Shown one piece after another: positions 1 to 7,269 of a DNA stretch of 11,237 nucleotides. The position numbers were made by a program, and so were the translations under genes. The notes below the pieces were generated by a model. The model searched no databases. It was not told the origin of the DNA and worked only from the letters and a program-made list of their open reading frames with translations. Source of the DNA: Candidatus Aerophobota bacterium (GTDB lineage: Bacteria; Aerophobota; Aerophobia; Aerophobales; AE-B3A); NCBI GenBank assembly GCA_030610725.1, contig JAUWRE010000011.1, forward strand, positions 1 through 11,237, written 5' to 3'. Numbering within the stretch: the first letter of the stretch is position 1; each line of letters opens with the position of its first letter.

Positions 1-1
1 C

Positions 2-118
2 CTACTTCAGCAAGGGTTTATCAATAGGACTTCCAAGGGGAGAGTGGCCACCCACCTTCTTTATAAATATTTTAGCCAGGAATTACCTCTTGCTGCCCAA
101 GGAGAATTACCCCTTTAA
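2..118 (+). CDS. ruvB: Holliday junction helicase RuvB, C-terminal end (partial)
   Basis: The first 38 codons in the frame starting at base 2 read LLQQGFINRTSKGRVAT, followed by a short tail, and stop at TAA 116-118. This matches the end of the C-terminal winged-helix domain of RuvB, where the family has a QGF-x-x-RT-x-RGR-x-AT stretch; the conserved arginines there contact DNA. RuvB is the hexameric AAA+ motor that, with RuvA, drives branch migration of Holliday junctions. The ATPase domain lies to the left of the window. The gene converges with the DUF2062 gene across about 180 bases. The identification rests on a short but characteristic piece. Confidence 0.88.
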   Translation, partial: LLQQGFINRTSKGRVATHLLYKYFSQELPLAAQGELPL

Positions 119-123
119 AATAC

Positions 124-149
124 TTGAGGGAGGAAACATCCCCCCTCAA
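124..149. repeat. Hairpin downstream of ruvB, similar to a second copy at 7756-7780
   Basis: TTGAGGG at 124-130 pairs with CCCTCAA at 143-149. After one mismatch, GG 132-133 pairs with CC 140-141, leaving a 6-base loop. It lies just after the ruvB stop, so it could end transcription, but no T run follows directly. A G+C-rich stretch follows, with a TCGGC-AAA-GCCGA hairpin (158-170) and a T6 run near 210. The same TTGAGGG, GAAA and CCCCTCAAC blocks recur at 7756-7781, which suggests a dispersed element rather than a private terminator. Confidence 0.5.
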
Positions 150-264
150 CGACCCGATCGGCAAAGCCGACTCTCGCCGTGCTCAAGCAAGTCGGGCCTG
201 CTCCCCCCGTTTTTTCAGTGCCCTACCTAATAGCAAACCAAAGAAATTATTGAAATTCCCCTGC

Positions 265-283
265 CTTAAGAGGTAACTCTAAG
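265..283 (-). terminator. Possible weak terminator hairpin after the DUF2062 gene
   Basis: CTTA-A-GAG (265-272) pairs with CTCTAAG (277-283) through a 7-bp stem with one bulged A and a 4-base loop. It lies 18 bases past the DUF2062 stop in the direction of that gene. The T tract after it on the minus strand is poor, so termination is only a possibility. Confidence 0.2.
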
Positions 284-300
284 CTGTGTTTAATTAGGCT

Positions 301-762
301 CTATTCTATACGATGGCGAGCTCTATACCTGATGACGATTTGTAATACTAAAAAATAGGTGAGAAGGGTTAGACCAATGGCTAGAAAAATACTCCCTACT
401 AAAAGTGATTTGCTTACATTGAGTAGACTCTCTAAATTAAAGATATCCCAGGAAAGAGGCAAAGGAGCTGCTTTTAAGATTAACTGACCAATTTTATATT
501 CAAAGGCGTAGATAAAGGGAGTAGTGAAAGGGTTAGCCACGAAAGTGCCCAGAATGGCAGCTAATTTATTTCCTTTAAAAAGAAAGGCTGTGGGCAGAGA
601 AAAGAGTATGGCAAATCCAAAGGTGGGGGTGATTCCCCAGAATACACCTATGGCTAATCCAAGGGCAATTTTCTTTGGGGAATCTTTAGTTCTCAGTACT
701 TTCTTGATGAAGTCCTTAGTTTTCTGTGACCAAGATTTCTTGGTTGATGGCACTTTTTTCAT
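301..762 (-). CDS. DUF2062 family membrane protein
   Basis: This encodes about 153 residues with a basic N-terminus (roughly residues 1-28), then hydrophobic segments near 30-65, 66-90 and 115-145. The stretch with GVFWGITPTFGF, followed by GNKLAAILGT and NPFTTPFIYA, is the hallmark of DUF2062, a small inner-membrane family of unknown biochemical role that is sometimes near or fused to glycosyltransferases. I place the start at ATG 762-760, because AAGGA lies 9 bases upstream. The open frame extends another 18 codons to a TTG at 816, but those codons run through the palindromic repeat at 786-817 and have no ribosome binding site. It follows the thioredoxin gene on the same strand at a distance of 176 bases, so it may be transcribed separately. 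No function can be given beyond membrane location. Confidence 0.8.
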   Translation of the reverse strand: MKKVPSTKKSWSQKTKDFIKKVLRTKDSPKKIALGLAIGVFWGITPTFGFAILFSLPTAFLFKGNKLAAILGTFVANPFTTPFIYAFEYKIGQLILKAAPLPLSWDIFNLESLLNVSKSLLVGSIFLAIGLTLLTYFLVLQIVIRYRARHRIE

Positions 763-785
763 CTTATCCAATCCTTCTTTCTGCC

Positions 786-817
786 ATTGCGAGCTTGCCA
801 AAAACAAGCGTGGCAAT
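786..817. repeat. Small palindromic intergenic repeat (GCAAT/ATTGC type)
   Basis: ATTGC (786-790) pairs with GCAAT (813-817). Inside, GCTTG (793-797) pairs with CAAGC (805-809) around a 7-base loop. On the minus strand it reads GATTGCCACGC, then GCTCGCAATG. This layout is familiar from dispersed palindromic repeats scattered between genes in many bacterial genomes. Here it lies just upstream of the DUF2062 ribosome binding site and explains the artificial N-terminal extension of that open frame. Copy number cannot be seen from one window. Confidence 0.6.
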
Positions 818-938
818 CTCAGGAGAGTTCCCAGCCGAACATATCCTATTATATAAAATTGCCAATAAAAATCAATAAGGCCTCAGGTACAGTTAGTTGA
901 TTGATATAAATAGTTAAGGCAGGCAATTAGTGATTCTT

Positions 939-1577
939 TCAATCCGTTTCTTTCTTGTCCAGTAGATATTTTATCAAGTCAAAACTACCCTTACTTGCCC
1001 ACCTTCTGGCTCCCACAGCTTTGCCTACCACCTTTCCCTCCCTATCGATGAGAAAAGTAGTGGGGTAGGATCTGGCGCTGTAAATATTTGCTACTCTACC
1101 CCAGGAGTCTAGGAGTGTAGGGAAGGTATAATCATTCTTTTCTATGAAAGAGCTCACCTCATCCCTTCTTTCTCTAACATCTACTGCCAGAATAACAAAA
1201 TCATTATCCTGAAATACTTGCCAGAGCAACTCCATAGCAGGCATCTCAATACGACAGGGACCACACCAACTAGCCCAGAAGTTTAAGAATATTACTTTAC
1301 CCCGAAAATCCTTGAGACTCATCATAGAACCCCTCAAATCCTCCAGGGTGAAGCCTTCTGCCTCAAAAGGAGGGTTAATTCTCTGGACACCTACAGATGC
1401 ATATAGAAGTTGGATAAGCCTTTCTTCTTCTGCCGCTATTTCCTCTTCCTCCTCCCATTCTTTTTCTTCTATTGGTATCCTTTCCTCTTTTAGGGAGAGC
1501 AAATGCCAGGAGATATAGACGCTAAGGATAACTACTAAAAAACCAATTATCCTTATAGTCCACTTTCTTTTTCTCAC
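939..1577 (-). CDS. Membrane-anchored TlpA/ResA-like thiol-disulfide oxidoreductase
   Basis: The product is 212 residues. Residues 1-24 are a basic stretch followed by one hydrophobic segment, so the protein is anchored in the membrane with its catalytic domain outside the cytoplasm. A very acidic linker (about 31-53, rich in Glu) leads to an AhpC/TSA-type thioredoxin domain. That domain has FWASWCGPC with the redox pair Cys105 and Cys108, and the cis-proline loop YPTTFLID with Pro172. The family reduces disulfides outside the cytoplasm, for example in apocytochrome c maturation, using electrons from CcdA. The start is GTG at 1577, with TAGGAG 7 bases upstream. It lies 76 bases downstream of ccdA on the same strand and is probably co-transcribed. 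The true substrate is unknown, since no cytochrome c genes are in view. Confidence 0.88.
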   Translation of the reverse strand: MRKRKWTIRIIGFLVVILSVYISWHLLSLKEERIPIEEKEWEEEEEIAAEEERLIQLLYASVGVQRINPPFEAEGFTLEDLRGSMMSLKDFRGKVIFLNFWASWCGPCRIEMPAMELLWQVFQDNDFVILAVDVRERRDEVSSFIEKNDYTFPTLLDSWGRVANIYSARSYPTTFLIDREGKVVGKAVGARRWASKGSFDLIKYLLDKKETD

Positions 1578-1653
1578 TTTTTATCTCCTAATTTTAGTTT
1601 AATAACTATTATTTATTCTGTTTTAGACCCAGCCTATTAAGGGCTGAGCTCAC

Positions 1654-2376
1654 TTAGATGGGGGGAAGCCAGCGGTTGAAGGTAGCAGTCAAAACAAAGA
1701 AATAATCAGTCATCATAAGGATTCCTACCCCTATCAGGAAAAGTCCACCTATTATGGAAATCCATCTCATATGTTTCTTTAATTTCTTATATCGCTCCAA
1801 GAACCTTGCTAAACCTAAAGATATTAATAGAAAGGGAATAGCAAATCCCATTGAGTAAGCTCCTAGAAGAGCAATACCCGAAAGAAGAGAATCAGTAGTG
1901 GAGGCATAAAGAAGAATAGAGGCGAGAATAGGTCCTACGCAGGGGGTCCAGCCAGCAGCAAAGACAACTCCTACCAGCAAGGAGCCAAGATATCCTATTG
2001 GTTTTTCTTTAAAGTAAAATCTTCTCTCTTTTTGTAGGAAATTCAAATTAATTACTCCGGTGAAATAAATGCCAAGGAAAATGATAAAAGCTCCTCCTAT
2101 CCTGGCTATCCATACCTGATATTGAAGGAGGATTTTCCCTGCCAGACTGGCTGAGGCTCCTAAGAGAGTAAAGACAAGAGAGAAGCCAAGGACAAACATA
2201 ATAGAGTGAAGAATAGTAATTTTATTTACTTTCGGATTCTTTTCCTCCTTTAGTAGTTCATTGACAGAAATTCCAGTAATGAAAGAAAGATAAGAAGGAA
2301 CCAAAGGAAGTACGCAGGGAGAAAGGAAGGAGAGAATCCCTGCTCCTAATGCGATAAGAAGAGATACATTCTCCAC
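1654..2376 (-). CDS. ccdA: Cytochrome c biogenesis protein CcdA (DsbD-like transmembrane reductant carrier)
   Basis: The product is 240 residues with six predicted membrane helices, the usual size for CcdA. The two conserved redox cysteines are in their expected settings: FLSPC (Cys21) with VLPLVPSYL after it in the first helix, and AGWTPCVGP (Cys146) in the fourth. CcdA passes electrons from cytoplasmic thioredoxin through this cysteine pair to extracytoplasmic thiol proteins, and the TlpA-like protein encoded next is the obvious partner. The start is GTG 2376-2374, with AAGGAG 6 bases upstream. A weak CAGCC/GGCTG hairpin (1630-1646) lies between ccdA and the next gene, without a T run. The gene diverges from cysE across 204 bases. 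A poor promoter candidate on the minus strand (TTGATT, 17 bases, TATGAA) lies close upstream. Confidence 0.92.
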   Translation of the reverse strand: MENVSLLIALGAGILSFLSPCVLPLVPSYLSFITGISVNELLKEEKNPKVNKITILHSIMFVLGFSLVFTLLGASASLAGKILLQYQVWIARIGGAFIIFLGIYFTGVINLNFLQKERRFYFKEKPIGYLGSLLVGVVFAAGWTPCVGPILASILLYASTTDSLLSGIALLGAYSMGFAIPFLLISLGLARFLERYKKLKKHMRWISIIGGLFLIGVGILMMTDYFFVLTATFNRWLPPI

Positions 2377-2474
2377 TTTAGACTCCTTGATTTTTCATAA
2401 GAGAATTCCCAATTTCAATCAATTGATTTTACTATTTAGTTTGGTTTTGTCTAGCACGAATCCTTCGAAAATAG

Positions 2475-2549
2475 TTGACAAAATAGTTGTATTATATATC
2501 ATAATAAGAAATATCACTTGACAGAATTACTAAATTATATGGTATTTAG
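2475..2549 (+). promoter_or_regulatory. Probable cysE promoter region with two A+T-rich dyads
   Basis: The 204-base divergent gap holds two perfect TTGACA boxes. The first (2475-2480) is followed after 19 bases by CATAAT (2500-2505). The second (2518-2523) has no good -10 box at normal spacing. TATTAT-5-ATAATA (2490-2506) overlaps the first -10 box, and CTAAAT-8-ATTTAG (2530-2549) lies just downstream. Either dyad could be the operator for the Rrf2 regulator encoded two genes on. That link is inferred from position only, and A+T-rich sequence gives such dyads easily by chance. Confidence 0.4.
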
Positions 2550-2580
2550 GAAATTCGTCCAATTAAAGAGGTGAAGGTGG

Positions 2581-3279
2581 ATGTTTGAGAGGATGAGAAA
2601 AGACATACAGGCTGTTTTTAAAAGAGACCCAGCAGCCAGGAATCTCTGCGAGGTGATATTTTGCTATCCAGGTCTGCATGCTATTTGGTTATATCGGCTG
2701 GCTCATTTTCTTTGGGTAAGAGAATTCATTTCTCTGGCTCGATTCATATCTCATATTAGCCGTTTTCTGACAGGAATTGAAATCCATCCCGGGGCTAAGA
2801 TTGGAAAAAGGTTCTTCATTGACCACGGAATGGGAGTAGTGATCGGAGAAACATCTGAAATCGGTGACGATGTGTTGATTTACCAGGGGGTAGTTCTGGG
2901 AGGGACGACTCGGGAGAGGAAAAAACGTCATCCGACCATTGGTAATTATGTAGTTATTGGAGCAGGAGCCACTATTCTTGGTCCAGTAAAGATAGGAGAT
3001 GGAGCAAGGATTGGTTCTGGCTCAGTGGTGGTTAAATCAGTTCCTACTGGAGCTACCGTGGTAGGTATTCCCGGTAGAGTAATGGAGAGGAAAAAACGCC
3101 TGGTGAAGCCGTTAATCGATCTTGAACATGGCAAGCTTCCTGACCCGGTAGCTGAAGCAGTCAATATTCTGGTAAAAAGGATAGGAGAATTAGAGAACAG
3201 AACAAAAGAACTAGAAGCACGTCTGGCAAGAGAGGGAATTACCCCAGGGGAGACATCAGAAATAGGAGATGAAGAGTGA
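2581..3279 (+). CDS. cysE: Serine O-acetyltransferase CysE
   Basis: The product is 232 residues. It transfers acetyl from acetyl-CoA to L-serine, giving O-acetylserine for CysK. It has a short helical N-terminal domain (about 1-60), as in Bacillus-type enzymes, then left-handed beta-helix hexapeptide repeats (about 64-170). The active-site histidines are visible: FIDHGMG (His82) and KRHPTI (His117). [19 protein letters not shown] and GIPGRV are also typical. Residues 196-217 form a probable coiled coil. The C-terminus ends in Gly-Asp-Glu-Glu and lacks the terminal isoleucine that many CysE proteins insert into the CysK active site. The start is ATG 2581, preceded by GAGGTGAAGGTGG. Its stop overlaps the GTG of the next gene (GTGA), so translation is probably coupled. 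Confidence 0.93.
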   Translation: MFERMRKDIQAVFKRDPAARNLCEVIFCYPGLHAIWLYRLAHFLWVREFISLARFISHISRFLTGIEIHPGAKIGKRFFIDHGMGVVIGETSEIGDDVLIYQGVVLGGTTRERKKRHPTIGNYVVIGAGATILGPVKIGDGARIGSGSVVVKSVPTGATVVGIPGRVMERKKRLVKPLIDLEHGKLPDPVAEAVNILVKRIGELENRTKELEARLAREGITPGETSEIGDEE

Positions 3280-3737
3280 GGTTGTCTAGCAAGGGGAGAT
3301 ATGGAGTAAGAGCTATGCTTGATGTAGCTATTCATGAAGGCATGGGTCCTGTTTCTATTAAAAGTATCTCCCAGAGAGAGGGAATCTCTCTCAATTATTT
3401 AGAGCAAATCTTCAATCAACTGCGTAAGGCAGGATTAGTAAAGAGTGTAAGAGGACCAGGAGGAGGCTTTTTACTTAGCTTGAGAGCAAGAGAAATCAAA
3501 ATAATGGATATTATGAAAGCTTTAAAGGAGGCTGTAACTCCTGTTTATTGCCTCGATAACAAAGAAAAGGCTCACTGTAAATATATAACAGATTGTTCAC
3601 CCCGACTCCTCTGGAGAGAGTTAGGGGATAAGATAAAAGAGGTTTTAGAGAAGACCAGTCTGGAGGATTTACTTGAGAAGTCAAGAAAGACATCCAGTCT
3701 TTCGCAGCCTGAACATAAATACATTTTTCAAATTTAA
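3276..3737 (+). CDS. Rrf2 family transcriptional regulator, IscR-like with three cysteines
   Basis: The product is 153 residues. The N-terminus, [18 protein letters not shown], is the classic Rrf2 opening. A winged helix-turn-helix follows (about residues 25-65), with [15 protein letters not shown] and the wing SVRGPGGGF. Cys92, Cys101 and Cys107 sit where IscR binds its [2Fe-2S] cluster, but the spacing is C-x8-C-x5-C rather than the C-x5-C-x5-C of E. coli IscR. An Fe-S-sensing role is therefore likely but not certain. CymR, the cysteine regulator of Firmicutes, is another Rrf2 relative and lacks this set. The gene lies between cysE and the desulfurase, so it probably regulates this cluster, including itself. 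The start is GTG 3276, overlapping the cysE stop, with GGAG about 8 bases upstream. Confidence 0.88.
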   Translation: MRLSSKGRYGVRAMLDVAIHEGMGPVSIKSISQREGISLNYLEQIFNQLRKAGLVKSVRGPGGGFLLSLRAREIKIMDIMKALKEAVTPVYCLDNKEKAHCKYITDCSPRLLWRELGDKIKEVLEKTSLEDLLEKSRKTSSLSQPEHKYIFQI

Positions 3738-3749
3738 AGAGAGGATTGA

Positions 3750-4919
3750 ATGAGACGAATATACTTAGACTATAATGCTACTACTCCCCTTCATCCGGGG
3801 GTTTTAGAAGCAATGCTACCTTATTATAAGAGTATTTTTGGCAATGCTTCTACCATATACTCCTTCGGGCAAGAGGCAAGGAAAGCAATCGATGATGCCA
3901 GAGAGGCATTAGCTTGTCTAATTGGAGCCGAACCGGAAGAGATAGTCTTTACCAGTGGAGGGACAGAAGCCGATAATTTTGCACTAAAGGGAGTAGTCTC
4001 CGCTCTCAAGGGAAAGGGAGGACATATCATCACCTCTTCCATAGAGCATCATGCTGTCCTGTTTACCTGTAAATACTTAGAAAAAATGGGTAAGAAGATA
4101 ACCTATCTACCGGTAGATAGGTATGGCTGGCTTGACCCTAGCCGGGTAAAAGAGGCGATTACCAACGACACTATTCTCATAAGCATCATACATGCTAATA
4201 ATGAGATAGGGACCATCGAGCCAATTGCGGAAATTGGGAAAATTGCCGGTGAATGTGGCGTTTATTTTCATACTGATGCTGTTCAAACCGTGGGGAAAAT
4301 ACCCATAGATGTAAATGAGTTAGGAATAGACCTTCTTTCTTTATCGGCCCACAAGTTCTACGGCCCTAAGGGAGTAGGAGCCTTATATATCCGCAAGGGC
4401 ACCAAGATTCATCCTTTGATTCATGGAGGAGAGCAGGAAAGGAAGCGTCGAGCAGGCACAGAGAATGTTCCCGGTATAGTGGGGTTAGGAGAGGCAGCCA
4501 AAATAGCCAGTAAAGAAATGAAACAAGAGTATAGTCATGTAAAGAAACTGCGAGATGAGCTGGAGAACAAAATCAAAAATAATATAGACTATATTCGTTT
4601 TAATGGTGATTCCACTGAGAGACTGCCCAACACCTCCAATGTCTCTTTTGAGTTTATAGAAGGAGAATCCTTAGTTTTGAATTTAGACTTGAAAGGAATC
4701 GCAGCCTCTACCGGTTCAGCCTGTGCTTCTGGTTCTCTGGAACCATCGCATGTACTTTCAGCTATTGGAGTTCCACCGGCAATAGCTCAAGGTTCAATAA
4801 GGTTTTCTCTGGGCAGGGAGAACAAGGAAGAAGATATAGATTATACGGTGGAGAATCTGGTTGAGATTGTGGGAAGATTGAGAGAAATGTCTCCTCTCTT
4901 CCCGAGAAAAGAAGAATGA
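3750..4919 (+). CDS. nifS: Cysteine desulfurase, NifS/IscS group I
   Basis: The product is 389 residues, full length for group I. This PLP enzyme removes sulfur from L-cysteine, giving alanine and an enzyme persulfide used for Fe-S clusters and thiolated products. Visible motifs: YLDYNATTPLHP at the N-terminus, SGGTEADN (69-76), SSIEHHAVL (His100), HTDAVQ (Asp176), the PLP lysine in SLSAHKFYGPKG (Lys202), RAGTEN (234-239), and the catalytic loop TGSACASGSLEPSHVL with Cys325. The SGSLEPSHV form is closer to NifS than to E. coli IscS. It starts 12 bases after the regulator, with GAGAGG upstream. No iscU/nifU scaffold gene follows, as it would in an isc or nif cluster. The neighbours instead suggest a link with cysteine and homocysteine metabolism. 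Confidence 0.93.
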   Translation: MRRIYLDYNATTPLHPGVLEAMLPYYKSIFGNASTIYSFGQEARKAIDDAREALACLIGAEPEEIVFTSGGTEADNFALKGVVSALKGKGGHIITSSIEHHAVLFTCKYLEKMGKKITYLPVDRYGWLDPSRVKEAITNDTILISIIHANNEIGTIEPIAEIGKIAGECGVYFHTDAVQTVGKIPIDVNELGIDLLSLSAHKFYGPKGVGALYIRKGTKIHPLIHGGEQERKRRAGTENVPGIVGLGEAAKIASKEMKQEYSHVKKLRDELENKIKNNIDYIRFNGDSTERLPNTSNVSFEFIEGESLVLNLDLKGIAASTGSACASGSLEPSHVLSAIGVPPAIAQGSIRFSLGRENKEEDIDYTVENLVEIVGRLREMSPLFPRKEE

Positions 4920-4974
4920 TCTTGGAGAAAATAGAGAGATCTGAGGAGATTTTTTTCTCTCGCTGTATTAGCTC

Positions 4975-5047
4975 AGCGTATAGCGTATAGAGTGAATCTG
5001 AAAGCGGCAGTGTTTAGGTTTTTACTATCCGCTAAACGCTATACGCT
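4975..5047. repeat. 12-bp perfect inverted repeat element between nifS and cysK
   Basis: AGCGTATAGCGT (4975-4986) is the exact reverse complement of ACGCTATACGCT (5036-5047), with 49 bases between. A nested AGCGG/CCGCT pair (5003-5007 and 5029-5033) continues the fold. Each arm is made of a short direct repeat (AGCGTAT twice on the left; CGCTA-A/T-A on the right). Just upstream, ATCT-GAGG-AGAT followed by T7 (about 4939-4956) could be a weak terminator after nifS. The element ends 4 bases before the Shine-Dalgarno region of cysK, so its fold could also affect cysK expression. Confidence 0.65.
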
Positions 5048-5069
5048 CTCTTTAGGGAGGGTGTAAAAA

Positions 5070-5993
5070 GTGGCCAGAATAGCCGATAGTATTACTGAAC
5101 TAATAGGAAAGACACCTTTGGTCAGGCTAAATAGGGTGACCAAAGGATTGGGGGCAGAGGTGGTAGCAAAATTAGAGTCTTTTAACCCCTGTGGGAGTGT
5201 AAAAGATCGTATCGGCTTGAGCATGCTCGAAACAGCAGAAAAGAAAAAGCTCATTAATAAAGAGACCATTATTGTGGAGCCAACCAGTGGAAATACTGGC
5301 ATTGCTTTAGCTTTTGTAGCTGCCGTAAAAGGTTATAGACTAATCCTCACTATGCCTGACACTATGAGTTTAGAGAGAAGGTCTTTACTCAAAGCCTTTG
5401 GGGCAGAGCTTATCTTAACACCTGGTTTAGAGGGGATGAAAGGAGCTATAAAGAAGGCAGAGGAGCTGGCAGCCAATGACTGCCGAGTCTTTATTCCTCA
5501 ACAATTCAATAATCCTGCTAATCCTGGTGTCCATTATCGGACAACAGCCAAGGAAATCTGGGAAGACAGTAAAGGCAGAATAGATATCCTGATAAGTGGT
5601 GTAGGTACAGGTGGCACAATTACCGGCGTTGCCAGATTCATAAAGAAGAAGAAGCCAACTCTAAAGGCTATAGCTGTGGAACCAGCAGAGTCTCCCGTTC
5701 TATCTGGTGGAAAAGCTGGCTCTCACAAAATCCAGGGGATCGGAGCAGGCTTCATACCGGAAGTGCTTGAGTTAGAATTGATAGATGAGGTTGTCAAAGT
5801 GAAGAGCGAAGAGGCTATCCTCACTGCTCGCAGGTTAATGCGGGAAGAAGGAATTCTGGCTGGAATTTCTTCCGGGGCGGCCGCATTTGCTGCTTTGAAG
5901 GTAGCCAAAAGAAAAGAAACTAAAGGAAAGCTTATTGTAGTCATTTTTCCTGATAGCGGGGAGAGATATTTGAGCACAGAACTCTTTGCTTGA
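5070..5993 (+). CDS. cysK: Cysteine synthase (O-acetylserine sulfhydrylase) CysK
   Basis: The product is 307 residues, the normal length. It is a fold-type II PLP enzyme that makes cysteine from O-acetylserine and sulfide. Key parts: the PLP lysine in [11 protein letters not shown] (Lys45), the substrate loop [12 protein letters not shown] (70-81), the phosphate-binding [10 protein letters not shown] (177-186), the CysK-type [10 protein letters not shown] (95-104), the serine that contacts the PLP ring nitrogen in GISSGA (Ser268), and [10 protein letters not shown] near the end. The start is GTG 5070, with AGGGAGG 9 bases upstream. The inverted repeat at 4975-5047 lies directly before it, so cysK may be uncoupled from nifS or controlled through that structure. 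Its substrate comes from cysE in the same cluster. Confidence 0.94.
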   Translation: MARIADSITELIGKTPLVRLNRVTKGLGAEVVAKLESFNPCGSVKDRIGLSMLETAEKKKLINKETIIVEPTSGNTGIALAFVAAVKGYRLILTMPDTMSLERRSLLKAFGAELILTPGLEGMKGAIKKAEELAANDCRVFIPQQFNNPANPGVHYRTTAKEIWEDSKGRIDILISGVGTGGTITGVARFIKKKKPTLKAIAVEPAESPVLSGGKAGSHKIQGIGAGFIPEVLELELIDEVVKVKSEEAILTARRLMREEGILAGISSGAAAFAALKVAKRKETKGKLIVVIFPDSGERYLSTELFA

Positions 5994-6048
5994 AATATTG
6001 ACTCTTAGCTGATATGATTAGATAAAATAAATACCAGAGAGAGAGGAA

Positions 6049-7254
6049 ATGGCCAAAACAATTGCTGAAATCAATGAGAAGATAAAAAAAGGGAAGGTAG
6101 CAGTAGTAACTGCAGAGGAGATCATAGACCTGGTGGAGAAAAAGGGGGTTGAGAGAGCTGCTCGTCAGATAGACATTGTTACCAGTGCCACCTTTGGACC
6201 AATGTGTTCCTCAGGAGCTTACTTTAACACAGGACATTCTAAGCCCAGGATAAAACTGGGGGGAGGAAGAACTTACCTTAACGAAGTTCCTGTTTATACG
6301 GGTCTGGCTGCTGTAGATTTTTTCCTGGGAGCTGCTGCCCTTCCTGATAATGATCCCCGTAACAGAGTCCATCCAGGGGAATTTAGATATGGAGGAGGAC
6401 ATGTAATTGAGGATTTGGTAGCGGGTAAAGATGTAAAGCTGGTGGCCAGTGCCTACGGGACAGACTGCTATCCACGCAAGAATCTGGAGACCTGGATTAA
6501 TATAGAGGACTTCAATGAAGCGGTTCTTTTCAATCCCAGGAATGCTTACCAAAACTATAATGTGGCTGTGAATCTTTCTAATAAAGTCATTTACACTTAT
6601 ATGGGGATATTGCAGCCGAGATTAGGCAATGCTAATTATTGTAGTGCGGGACAACTGTCTCCCCTATTTAATGACCCTTATTATAAGACTATTGGCATAG
6701 GAACGAGGATTTTCCTGGGAGGCGGAATAGGCTACATCGCCTGGCAAGGAACTCAGCACAATCCTAACGTCCCTCGTACCAAAAAGGGGGTTCCTCGCTC
6801 AGGGGCCGGGACCATTGCCGTAATAGGTGACTTGAAGAAAATGAGTCCAGAGTGGCTGAGAGGAACAACGCTGAGGGGATATGGAGTGAATCTAACAGTG
6901 GGAATTGGACTCCCCATCCCGATCCTCAATGAGGAAATAGTGCAATGGACAGCAGTTAGAGATGAGGAAATTTACGCCCAGATTATAGACTATAGTGATG
7001 CTTATCCTAAAGGCAAATCGGATAGTTTAGCTGAAGTAAATTATGCCCAGCTAAAGAGTGGCAAAGTAACCATTCAGGGAAAAGGAGTTCCCACAGCCAG
7101 TCTCTCTAGTTATGCTAAGGCAAGAAAGATTGCAGGAATTCTTAAAAACTGGATTAAGAAAGGAGAATTTTTCTTAACTGAGCCAGTAGAACTGCTTCCT
7201 TCGGTTGATTCAGGAATAACGTTTAAACCTCTCAGGGAAAGAAAAATAAGGTAG
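6049..7254 (+). CDS. Homocysteine biosynthesis protein, DUF39/HcyBio (aspartate semialdehyde sulfurtransferase)
   Basis: The product is 401 residues of the HcyBio (DUF39) family. The Methanosarcina homologue makes homocysteine from aspartate semialdehyde and a sulfur donor, without O-acyl-homoserine. The N-terminus (KTIAEINEKIKKGKVAVVTAEE) and VTSATFGPMCSSGAYFNTGH with Cys53 are typical, as are GTDCYPRK (Cys140) and NANYCSAGQLSPL (Cys198). Cys53 and Cys140 correspond to the two cysteines known to matter in the archaeal protein. A glycine-rich segment FLGGGIGYIAWQGTQHNP is near 223-240. The start is ATG 6049, with AGAGAGG just before it. It lies 55 bases after cysK, and the NIL-ferredoxin follows within 16 bases, the same pairing as in methanogens. 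The assignment is strong at family level; the reaction is carried over from the family. Confidence 0.88.
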   Translation: MAKTIAEINEKIKKGKVAVVTAEEIIDLVEKKGVERAARQIDIVTSATFGPMCSSGAYFNTGHSKPRIKLGGGRTYLNEVPVYTGLAAVDFFLGAAALPDNDPRNRVHPGEFRYGGGHVIEDLVAGKDVKLVASAYGTDCYPRKNLETWINIEDFNEAVLFNPRNAYQNYNVAVNLSNKVIYTYMGILQPRLGNANYCSAGQLSPLFNDPYYKTIGIGTRIFLGGGIGYIAWQGTQHNPNVPRTKKGVPRSGAGTIAVIGDLKKMSPEWLRGTTLRGYGVNLTVGIGLPIPILNEEIVQWTAVRDEEIYAQIIDYSDAYPKGKSDSLAEVNYAQLKSGKVTIQGKGVPTASLSSYAKARKIAGILKNWIKKGEFFLTEPVELLPSVDSGITFKPLRERKIR

Positions 7255-7269
7255 GACAAGGAGCTTACA

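Noticed and set aside
524..856. Plus-strand open frame of 110 codons opposite the DUF2062 gene.
   Set aside because: It is antisense to a clear family member, crosses the palindromic repeat and has no family resemblance.
2946..3335. Minus-strand open frame of 129 codons.
   Set aside because: It is the shadow of cysE and the Rrf2 gene, with low-complexity Ser/Pro composition typical of antisense frames.
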